Translations under genes and position numbers: made by a program | DNA from: Anaerolinea sp. | GTDB lineage: Bacteria > Chloroflexota > Anaerolineae > Anaerolineales > Anaerolineaceae | Direction: 5' to 3' | Assembly (NCBI GenBank): GCA_020216845.1 | Contig: JAIWNK010000124.1 | Location: 1-10,517, forward strand | DNA length: 10,517 nucleotides | Notes under the pieces: model-generated | What the model saw: only the letters and a program-made list of their open reading frames with translations | The model's database searches: none | Told to the model about the DNA's origin: nothing | Part shown: positions 1 to 5,840 of the stretch, piece after piece | How positions within the stretch are numbered: position 1 is the first letter of the stretch | Layout of the letters: each line of letters opens with the position of its first letter

Positions 1-331
1 CGCCGTGTCCGTTGAGGAACAACATGCGTCGAAAGCCGTGTTGGTAGAGGGAATGAACCATATCGGTCACGACGGCAGCGAGGGTTTCCATTCGCAGGCT
101 GATGGTGCCAGGGTAGGAGAGAAAATAGGGGGAGATGCCAAATGGAAGGGGGGGAGCGATTAATACGCCGGTTTGGGCGCTGGCAGCATCTGCCAGGGCA
201 AGTGGAATTTTGGTGTCGGTGAGCAGGCTGAGGTAGCCGTGTTGTTCACAGGCTCCCAAAACAATCAGAATGCGATCATCTTGTTTTCGATACGCTTCAA
301 CATCCATCCAGTTCAATTCTTCAAGGCGCAT
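1..331 (-). CDS. Creatininase-family protein, N-terminal part (cut by the left window edge)
   Basis: The minus strand reads open from an ATG at 331 to the window edge, giving 110 residues with no stop. The text has the layout of the creatininase family (metal-dependent amidohydrolases such as creatinine amidohydrolase): a first metal-ligand block EQHGYLSLLTD at residues 29-39 (Glu29, His31, Asp39), YPGTISLR at 73-80, and the family's NGHG at 107-110 right at the edge. The start is supported by a GGAGGT ribosome binding site at 336-341, four bases before the ATG. The block after EQHG is shorter than the usual PHLPLGTD, and the His normally preceding the PGT motif is not seen, so the substrate cannot be named. 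The remaining ligands lie outside the window. The family is clear; the reaction is not. Confidence 0.85.
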   Translation of the reverse strand, partial: MRLEELNWMDVEAYRKQDDRILIVLGACEQHGYLSLLTDTKIPLALADAASAQTGVLIAPPLPFGISPYFLSYPGTISLRMETLAAVVTDMVHSLYQHGFRRMLFLNGHG

Positions 332-352
332 AGAGACCTCCATTTGAGTTCA

Positions 353-381
353 ACGGTAACAGAATTTGGGGCTTTCGTCAA
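353..381 (-). promoter_or_regulatory. Possible promoter of the creatininase-family gene
   Basis: On the minus strand TTGACG (376-381) is followed after 17 bp by TACCGT (353-358), which is preceded by TG plus one base as in an extended -10. It lies between the leuS terminator and the downstream gene, where a new promoter is needed. The -10 is a weak match. Confidence 0.4.
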
Positions 382-390
382 GCACGAGAA

Positions 391-428
391 ACAAAACAAG
401 GACACAACCCGATTGGATTGTGCCCTTG
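391..428 (-). terminator. Rho-independent terminator of leuS
   Basis: Two 14-base arms (397-410 and 415-428) pair with a four-base loop; two of the pairs are G-U. On the minus strand the stem is followed by TTTTGTTT. It begins 16 bases after the leuS stop codon, the expected place for the end of that transcript. Confidence 0.85.
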
Positions 429-444
429 TTGGTGTGGAGAACAA

Positions 445-2901
445 CTAGATCACGATGCTGATCAGCCGCCCTGGGACGTAAACGATTTTGCGCGGAGGCT
501 TGCCCTCCAGGAACTTTTGCACGGTGGGATTGTTTAAAGCTGCGGCTTTGGCGTCTTCTTCGCTGATATCGGCGGGCAGGGTCAGGCGTTCCCGGACTTT
601 TCCATTGACCTGGACGGCGATGGTAATTTCTTCTTCGGCAGCAGCAGCCTCATCAAATTTTGGCCAGGGTTGTGTGTGAATTGAGTAGGGTTTGCCCAGT
701 AGCGACCATAGCTCTTCACTGATGTGCGGGCAGACAGGTGCCAGCATTTTTATGTACAATTCGACGGCTTCATTCCATGCAGGTGTGCCATAAGCACCAT
801 TGGATTTGGCGCGCAGCATTTCATTGAGCAGTTCCATTAGCGATGAGATGATGGTGTTGAACTGGAACGCTTCAAAGTCGCTGGTGACGGAGCGCAGGGT
901 TTGGTGCGTTTTGCGACGGAGTGTGCGCTCTGTCGCTTCATCGGCGAGGGTCTCGGCGGGTTCCAGGATCATGTTCCAAACGCGACGCAGCCAGCGGGAG
1001 GTGCCTTCGATGCCGCCATTGCTCCAGGGAGCGCCCATATCCCAGCGGGCAAAGAACATCAGGTAGGCGCGTACGGTGTCGGCGCCATAGGCTTGCACCA
1101 AATTGTCCGGTGGAATGACATTGCCGCGACTTTTGGACATTTTTTCGCCATCTTCACCCAAGACCATACCCTGGTTGCGTAGCTGAAGCATGGGCTCATT
1201 GCCTTTGGTGATGTTGGCATCGCGACAGGCTTTGTGGAAGAAGCGGGTGTAGATCAGGTGCATGGTGGCATGTTCGATGCCGCCAGTGTAGGTATCTACG
1301 GGCATCCAGTAGTCGTACTCGTCTTGTGGGAAGGGACGATCGGCGGATAGGCTGAGGCCCTTGTTCAGGTAGCCGAGATGATACCAGGAAGAGCACATGA
1401 AAGTATCCATGGTGTCCGTTTCGCGCTCGGCTTTGCCACCGCATTTCGGGCAGGTGGTGAAGCGCCACGTGGGGTGGAGTTTGAGCGGGCTTTCACCGGT
1501 TGGCTTCCATTCTACGTCTTCAGGTAACAGGATGGGTAAATCTTGTTCTGGGACGGGGACAGTGCCACAAGTGGGGCAGTAAATGATGGGGATGGGAGCG
1601 CCCCAATAGCGTTGACGGGAGATGAGCCAGTCACGCAGGCGATAATTGATGGAGCGATGGCCAACGCCTTTTTGGGTGATGTATTCAATTGCGGCTTCAA
1701 AGGTGCGCTCGGCGGGCGTGCCAGTGAGGGGGCCCGAATTGATCATCATTCCGGCAGCAGGGACGGCTGCACGCAGATCTTCAGGACGGATGGCCTCACT
1801 TTGTGGCGGTTGAATGACGACGCGAATCGGCAGGTGATATTTGCGGGCAAATTCAAAGTCGCGCTGATCGTGGGCAGGCACCGCCATAATGGCACCTGTG
1901 CCATAGGTCATGAGCACGTAGTCAGCAATCCAGACGGGCACACGCTGACCGTTGACGGGGTTGATGGCATAGCCGCCGGTGAAGACGCCGGTTTTTTCTT
2001 TGTCTGTGGCTTCGCGCTGCACATCCGATTGGCGCAGGGTCTCTTCGAGATAGGCCTGCACGGCCTGTTTTTGCTCTGGGGTGGTGAGTTTTTGAACGAG
2101 TGGATGCTCGGGAGCCAACACCATGAAGGTTACGCCCCACAGCGTATCAGGGCGGGTGGTGAAGACTTCTAGCGGATCACCTTGTTCGGTTTTGAAGAAA
2201 ACGGCTGCGCCTTCGGAGCGGCCAATCCAGTTGATTTGCAGGGTTTGGACTCGTTCAGGCCAATCAATGCCTTCATATTGCAGCAATTCTTCAGCGTATT
2301 GTGTGGTGCGGAAGAACCATTGTGCCAGATCGCGTTTGATGACCGGTGTGCCACAGCGTTCACAGTGTCGGTCCTCGCCCCAAACTTGTTCGCGAGCGAG
2401 GGTGGTGTTGCACTTGGGGCACCAATCTACGGGGGATTGTTTGCGATAGGCCAGTCCCTGATTGTAGAATTTGAGGAAGAACCATTGTGTCCAGCGGTAG
2501 TACTCAGGTTCGCAAGAGGTAATTTCGCGCCGCCAGTCAAACATGGCGCCCATGCTGCGCAGTTGACCCCGCATGCGTTCGATGTTGGCGCGCGTGCGTA
2601 CCATGGGGTGGATGTTATCTTTGATGGCGGCGTTTTCGGCGGGCAGGCCAAAGGCATCAAAACCGATGGGGAAGAGAACGTTGTAGCCGCGCATGCGCAT
2701 GTAACGGGCATGTGCATCGGAGGGCGTCATGGCATACCAGTGACCGATGTGCAGATCGCCGGAGGGATAGGGAAGCATGGTTAGCGCGTAATGCTTGGGG
2801 CGAGTGGGGTCAATGTCGGCATCATAGAGATGGTCGGCCTGCCACTGTGCTTGCCAACGGGGTTCAATCTCAGATGGGTTGTAGATGGGGATTTCGCTCA
2901 T
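445..2901 (-). CDS. leuS: Leucyl-tRNA synthetase
   Basis: Class I aminoacyl-tRNA synthetase that charges tRNA-Leu with leucine in the cytoplasm. The 818-residue product is close to the usual bacterial length. It shows the HIGH motif at residues 51-54, KMSKS at 587-591, and the CP1 editing domain with TTRPDT at 248-253 and AHDQRD at 343-348 (Asp345 in the place of the conserved editing aspartate). Cysteine pairs at 161/164, 180/183, 442/445 and 484/487 look like zinc-binding positions. The anticodon-binding region and the C-terminal domain with VQVNGKVR (764-771) are complete. I chose the ATG at 2901 because AGAGG (2906-2910) lies four bases upstream. The reading frame stays open to 2937, but that would start inside the T-box terminator tail. 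Expression is probably controlled by the T-box leader directly upstream and ends at the terminator after the stop. Confidence 0.98.
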   Translation of the reverse strand: MSEIPIYNPSEIEPRWQAQWQADHLYDADIDPTRPKHYALTMLPYPSGDLHIGHWYAMTPSDAHARYMRMRGYNVLFPIGFDAFGLPAENAAIKDNIHPMVRTRANIERMRGQLRSMGAMFDWRREITSCEPEYYRWTQWFFLKFYNQGLAYRKQSPVDWCPKCNTTLAREQVWGEDRHCERCGTPVIKRDLAQWFFRTTQYAEELLQYEGIDWPERVQTLQINWIGRSEGAAVFFKTEQGDPLEVFTTRPDTLWGVTFMVLAPEHPLVQKLTTPEQKQAVQAYLEETLRQSDVQREATDKEKTGVFTGGYAINPVNGQRVPVWIADYVLMTYGTGAIMAVPAHDQRDFEFARKYHLPIRVVIQPPQSEAIRPEDLRAAVPAAGMMINSGPLTGTPAERTFEAAIEYITQKGVGHRSINYRLRDWLISRQRYWGAPIPIIYCPTCGTVPVPEQDLPILLPEDVEWKPTGESPLKLHPTWRFTTCPKCGGKAERETDTMDTFMCSSWYHLGYLNKGLSLSADRPFPQDEYDYWMPVDTYTGGIEHATMHLIYTRFFHKACRDANITKGNEPMLQLRNQGMVLGEDGEKMSKSRGNVIPPDNLVQAYGADTVRAYLMFFARWDMGAPWSNGGIEGTSRWLRRVWNMILEPAETLADEATERTLRRKTHQTLRSVTSDFEAFQFNTIISSLMELLNEMLRAKSNGAYGTPAWNEAVELYIKMLAPVCPHISEELWSLLGKPYSIHTQPWPKFDEAAAAEEEITIAVQVNGKVRERLTLPADISEEDAKAAALNNPTVQKFLEGKPPRKIVYVPGRLISIVI

Positions 2902-2931
2902 TCTACCTCTTTGGTGTTGAAAAGGGTTTTT

Positions 2932-2967
2932 AAACAAAAAGGCCTTCGCCCAATCAGGGGCGAAGGC
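2932..2967 (-). terminator. T-box-controlled intrinsic terminator (attenuator)
   Basis: A perfect 10-bp stem (2942-2951 with 2958-2967) and a six-base loop are followed on the minus strand by CTTTTTGTTT. Its upstream arm overlaps the 3' half of the antiterminator of the T-box leader. The two structures therefore exclude one another, as in a standard transcriptional T-box. Confidence 0.93.
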
Positions 2968-3195
2968 TCTTGTGGAAGACTCCGTGGTGCCACCCTGCTT
3001 GTCAGAAAGGGATTTCTGACCGCTCGGTGCGCGCTAACGGGCGTACCCGACACCGGCTAAAGGGGTTCACCGGTGTGGCCTGCCCTGGGGAGGGCAAACA
3101 GGCGAGTTCGGCCTGTGTGTTCCGTTGGACACGTCGTCGGGCTCACACCTCGCTTTCCCGGCTCGCTGACGGATGGCTTACTACTCCTGTTCTGG
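2936..3195 (-). promoter_or_regulatory. T-box leader (leucine type) upstream of leuS
   Basis: A complete T-box riboswitch read on the minus strand, predicted to sense uncharged tRNA-Leu. Stem I closes by AACAGG (3186-3191) pairing with CCTGTT (3097-3102). The internal loop has the AGTAGTAA side (3178-3185) opposite GAA followed by the specifier triplet CUC (3104-3106), a leucine codon. Further hairpins lie at 3082-3095, 3051-3075 and 3001-3020 (8 bp perfect, stem III-like). The hallmark T-box AGGGTGGCACCACGG is at 2982-2996. Its 5' part (CAGGG) and CGGAG can pair with CTTCG and CCCTG inside the terminator to form the antiterminator. It sits between tRNA-Ala(GGC) and leuS. The base after UGG is C, which is unexpected for a tRNA-Leu sensor (see findings). 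Confidence 0.95.
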
Positions 3196-3204
3196 CCTTT
3201 GTAG

Positions 3205-3277
3205 TGGACCCAGAGGGATTCGAACCCTCGGCCTTCTCAATGCCATTGAGACGCGCTCCCAACTGCGCTATGGGCCC
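3205..3277 (-). tRNA. tRNA-Ala(GGC)
   Basis: A 73-base cloverleaf on the minus strand: 7-bp acceptor stem, D-arm with GCGC on both sides, anticodon loop ATGGCAT with anticodon GGC (reads GCC and GCU), and T-loop TTCGAAT. The G3-U70 pair that marks alanine tRNAs is present, with discriminator A. CCA is not encoded; the next bases are CTA. It is the second tRNA of a pair, and the T-box leader starts about ten bases downstream. Confidence 0.96.
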
Positions 3278-3304
3278 ATAAAACTGTGTGATTTTGAATG
3301 TTCG

Positions 3305-3320
3305 TGGGGGGCACCCCCCA
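3305..3320. repeat. Short GC-rich inverted repeat between the two tRNA genes
   Basis: Seven bases pair perfectly (TGGGGGG with CCCCCCA) around CA. In RNA this would be a 6-bp stem with a four-base loop. It lies one base past the 3' end of tRNA-Ala(CGC). No T-run follows on either strand, so it is unlikely to be a terminator. It may mark a processing or 3'-protection site. Confidence 0.6.
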
Positions 3321-3321
3321 G

Positions 3322-3394
3322 TGGACCTGAGGGGATTCGAACCCCTGGCCTCCTCAGTGCGATTGAGGCGCGCTCCCAACTGCGCTACAGGCCC
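3322..3394 (-). tRNA. tRNA-Ala(CGC)
   Basis: A 73-base cloverleaf on the minus strand with anticodon loop ATCGCAC, giving anticodon CGC (reads GCG). It has the alanine identity pair G3-U70, discriminator A, and T-loop TTCGAAT. CCA is not encoded. It is 61/73 identical to the neighbouring tRNA-Ala(GGC), with every stem difference compensated. It lies first behind the promoter at 3414-3442, with a predicted 5' leader of about 12 bases. Confidence 0.96.
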
Positions 3395-3413
3395 CGGTTG
3401 TTGAAGTGTCCGT

Positions 3414-3442
3414 ATTCTACCGCACAGGTTGGGGAATGTCAA
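3414..3442 (-). promoter_or_regulatory. Promoter of the tRNA-Ala pair and probably leuS
   Basis: On the minus strand a perfect -35 TTGACA (3437-3442) and a -10 TAGAAT (3414-3419) are separated by exactly 17 bp. The predicted start of transcription, near 3407, is about 12 bases before the first tRNA. I found no other good promoter between here and leuS. Confidence 0.88.
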
Positions 3443-3740
3443 GAGATTGTGTGGTAGAATCATGAATGCCGGGGACGCCGACCCCGGCATTCAATCAAGG
3501 AGGAGAAGAAGAGAAGTCGCCCTTTCGATTTCTATCTTATCAGTGTTTTGCTTCTTCTACTTGACGCCAAACCTACGCTTAACCTACGTTCGCCTTACAA
3601 ATTAACAAGGCTAAACAGGGTGTGAATGCTAATGCGGTGGGTCGGAATGTGTTTATGGACTGCGAATGGCGCTTAAATCCATCCGCTTGGTTTGTGGCAA
3701 GACTGGTTTGTGGTTTGCTCATTGCGTAGGAGTGATGTGG
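3443..3740. other. Gene-free structured region upstream of ogt
   Basis: About 300 bases with no convincing coding sequence. It holds a 12-bp hairpin (3463-3474 with 3482-3493, seven-base loop), an AAGGAGG sequence at 3497-3503 with no start codon at a usable distance, and a purine-rich run to about 3515. An 8-base direct repeat AACCTACG lies at 3570-3577 and 3581-3588, one helical turn apart, just after a TTGACG at 3561. A 10-base direct repeat TGGTTTGTGG lies at 3688-3697 and 3704-3713. A plus-strand TAGAAT at 3455-3460 with an upstream TG could start a transcript into the hairpin, but no good -35 is seen. The promoter of the ogt-era cluster presumably lies in this stretch, but I cannot place it firmly. 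Confidence 0.6.
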
Positions 3741-4247
3741 ATGTCTGAACTTGGATATGTGCAGCTGATCAATTCGCCAGTGGGCGCGCTTGCGGTTGGG
3801 GCAAGTGAACGGGGGGTGAGGGTGGTGTTGTTTGGTGACGCGCCGACTGAGGTGAGTGGAACCGCCGCGGGACGGGCGTTGGCAGAGCGGGCGGTGGCGC
3901 AATTGGCCGAGTATTTCGCTGGAACGCGTCAGGTCTTTGATTTGCTGATGGATTGGGAGGCGTTGCCACCTTTTCAGCGACAGGTATTACAGGCGACAGC
4001 GGCGATTCCATTTGGGCAAGTGCGCACTTATGCGCAGATTGCGGCACAAATTGGCAGGCCGCGCGCGGCACGAGCGGTGGGCAATGCTGAGGCGCATAAT
4101 CCGATGCCGATTTTGTTGCCCTGCCATCGCGTGGTGGGGAGCGATCGGCGTATGCATGGCTATGGTGGCCCAGGCGGGATTGCGCGTAAGGTGGCATTGT
4201 TAAAGCTGGAGGGGCATCGGTTTGAAGAGGAGCGATTGAATGACTGA
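3741..4247 (+). CDS. ogt: Methylated-DNA--[protein]-cysteine S-methyltransferase
   Basis: Suicide repair protein that moves the alkyl group from O6-alkylguanine (and O4-alkylthymine) in DNA to its own cysteine. The 168-residue product has the acceptor motif PCHRVVG with Cys128. The DNA-binding helix region FQRQVLQATAAIPFGQVRTYAQIA precedes it in order, split here only for description as FQRQVL and GQVRTYAQIA, and the GYGGPGGIARK block follows. An N-terminal extension open to 3666 is unlikely: AGGAG at 3728-3732 is eight bases from the ATG at 3741. An ATG at 3735 in the same frame is too close to that site. The stop overlaps the era start by 8 bases, so the two are probably co-translated. Whether it is closer to Ogt or to the C-terminal domain of Ada cannot be settled here; no Ada-type N-terminal domain is present. 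Confidence 0.93.
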   Translation: MSELGYVQLINSPVGALAVGASERGVRVVLFGDAPTEVSGTAAGRALAERAVAQLAEYFAGTRQVFDLLMDWEALPPFQRQVLQATAAIPFGQVRTYAQIAAQIGRPRAARAVGNAEAHNPMPILLPCHRVVGSDRRMHGYGGPGGIARKVALLKLEGHRFEEERLND

Positions 4248-5163
4248 AGAACGAGCTGTGCCATATCGAGCTGGTTTTGTGGCGGTGGTTGGGCGTCCGA
4301 ATGTGGGCAAATCTACGCTGATGAATGCATTGCTGAAGCAGAAGATTGCTGCGGTTTCGCCGCGCCCACAAACAACGCGTCGCCGGCAATTGGGGGTGCT
4401 GTGTTTGCCGGACGCGCAAATTGTGTTGGTGGATACGCCCGGCATTCATGTGCCACAGAATCAGTTGGGTAAGGTGATGAATGAGACGGCTTTGGCGGCG
4501 TTGGCGGATGCGGATTGCATTGCCTGGCTGGTGGATGTTAGTCAGGCGCCGACGGACGAAGATCGCCTGGTGGCTGAACGGATTAAAACAGTGCCTGGGG
4601 CGGTGGTGGTGTTGGTGTTGAACAAAATGGACTTGCTTTCGGCACAACAATTTGCTATCCGGCAGGCTGAGTTTGCAGCGCTTTTGCCGGGTGCAACCTC
4701 GCTTGGCATTTCGGCACTGAACCCGAAAACGTTTGAGCCATTGTTACAGGCTTTGCTAGCCCGCATTCCGGAGGGAATGCCGTTTTACGATGAGGATCAG
4801 ATTACGGATTTGTATGAACGCGAGATCGCGGCCGATTTGATCCGCGAGGCATGTTTGCTGAATTTGGATGATGAGATCCCCCATGCCATTGCCGTGCGGA
4901 TTGATGAATACAAGGATCGCAGCGAGACGCAATCGTACATTGCGGCGACTTTGTTGTTGGAACGCGAATCACATAAGGGAATTGTGATTGGACGTGCAGG
5001 AGAGATGTTGAAGAAGATTGGCATGACCGCGCGAAAAGCAATTGAAGAGATGACGGGGCGTAAAATCTTTTTGGAATTGCGCGTTAAAGTGCACAAAAAT
5101 TGGCGCAATGATGCCAATTTGTTGCGGCAATTGGGCTACAAATCAACTGAGAAGGATGATTGA
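4240..5163 (+). CDS. era: GTPase Era, ribosome assembly
   Basis: Essential GTPase that binds 16S rRNA near its 3' end and helps mature the 30S subunit at the membrane or in the cytoplasm. All GTPase motifs are visible in the 307-residue product: G1 GRPNVGKS (18-25), switch region PQTT (43-46), G3 DTPG (65-68), G4 NKMD (128-131) and G5 ISA (157-159). The C-terminal KH domain carries the RNA-binding loop GRAG (251-254) within IGRAGEMLKKIG. Length is normal for the family. The ATG at 4240 overlaps the end of ogt and has GAGGAG (4227-4232) eight bases upstream. The next gene starts within a few bases of its stop. Confidence 0.97.
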   Translation: MTEERAVPYRAGFVAVVGRPNVGKSTLMNALLKQKIAAVSPRPQTTRRRQLGVLCLPDAQIVLVDTPGIHVPQNQLGKVMNETALAALADADCIAWLVDVSQAPTDEDRLVAERIKTVPGAVVVLVLNKMDLLSAQQFAIRQAEFAALLPGATSLGISALNPKTFEPLLQALLARIPEGMPFYDEDQITDLYEREIAADLIREACLLNLDDEIPHAIAVRIDEYKDRSETQSYIAATLLLERESHKGIVIGRAGEMLKKIGMTARKAIEEMTGRKIFLELRVKVHKNWRNDANLLRQLGYKSTEKDD

Positions 5164-5165
5164 AG

Positions 5166-5837
5166 ATGATCTGGCTAGGAATTGCACTGGGGTTGGCAGT
5201 GGTGGATTGGCTGGCACTGTATTTTGGCTGGCTGCGATTGCATTGGGTGGCCAAGCCGGCAACCTTGCTGGCGTTGATCGTTGCAACGTATACGTTGAGT
5301 CACTGGCAGGGAGCAATGCTGTGGTTTGGACTGGGGCTGCTCTTTTCGCTGATTGGTGACATTGTGCTGCTTTGGCCAAAACGGTTTTTTGGCGGATTGG
5401 CGGCGTTTTTGTTTGCCCATGGGTTGTATGTGATTGGCTTTGACCCGTTGGTAGCATTACGGCTTCGTCCAGAGTTGGGCCTGATTTTGTTGGTCGTATT
5501 GCCGCCTGGGCTGATGGTGGGCAGGGTGCTTTTGCCGGCTTTGTGGGCATCGCCGAGCAATCGCAAATGGATTGTGCCTGTTTCAGTGTATTCGTTGGTA
5601 ATTAGCTTGATGTTGACCTCAGCGCTGCTCAGTTTGGCGCGGGCTGATTGGCAGCGGGAGGCAGCCTGGTTGGTCAGTATTGGGGCAGTGTTGTTCTACA
5701 CATCCGACTCGTTGCTGGCATATGACTGCTTTGTGCGGCGATTGGTGCACGGTCAGTTTTGGGTGATGGTGACCTATCACCTGGGGCAGGCCGGCATTGT
5801 GTTGGGGGCGTTATTGCAATATGGCTGGCTGAAATAA
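5166..5837 (+). CDS. YhhN/TMEM86-family membrane protein (possible lysoplasmalogenase)
   Basis: A very hydrophobic 223-residue protein with about seven or eight membrane segments. It matches the YhhN family by its conserved blocks: SLIGDIVLL (61-69, Asp65), GLAAFLFAHGLYVIGF (77-92, His85), FYTSDSLLAYDCF (177-189, Asp181) and TYHLGQAG (203-210). Animal TMEM86 members hydrolyse the vinyl-ether bond of lysoplasmalogens. Some bacterial members share this activity, but the substrate here is an inference. I start at the ATG at 5166; a TTG at 5160 in frame overlaps the era stop and is possible. AAGG at 5152-5155 serves either start. It is translationally linked to era by position but has no known functional tie. 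Its stop is 3 bp from the stop of the converging yitT-family gene. Confidence 0.85.
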   Translation: MIWLGIALGLAVVDWLALYFGWLRLHWVAKPATLLALIVATYTLSHWQGAMLWFGLGLLFSLIGDIVLLWPKRFFGGLAAFLFAHGLYVIGFDPLVALRLRPELGLILLVVLPPGLMVGRVLLPALWASPSNRKWIVPVSVYSLVISLMLTSALLSLARADWQREAAWLVSIGAVLFYTSDSLLAYDCFVRRLVHGQFWVMVTYHLGQAGIVLGALLQYGWLK

Positions 5838-5840
5838 GGC

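Noticed and set aside
173..448. A 91-codon plus-strand frame at the left end
   Set aside because: It is antisense to the creatininase-family gene and runs through the leuS terminator and the leuS stop codon.
1543..2172. Long plus-strand frames opposite leuS (also 2182-2784)
   Set aside because: They lie wholly antisense to a clear leuS, have low-complexity composition typical of mirror frames, and show no domain or ribosome binding site.
3143..3490. A 115-codon minus-strand reading frame covering both tRNA genes, with two similar copies of a 'PVAQLGARLN' type peptide
   Set aside because: The repeat is the translation of two tRNA-Ala genes. Peptides of this kind are a known artefact of translating tRNA genes. 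The cloverleaves explain the sequence fully. The same applies to the plus-strand frames at 2970-3281 and 3173-3457.
3769..4650. A 293-codon minus-strand frame opposite ogt and era
   Set aside because: It crosses two well-supported plus-strand genes and is rich in His, Pro and Arg, as expected for an antisense frame of this base composition.
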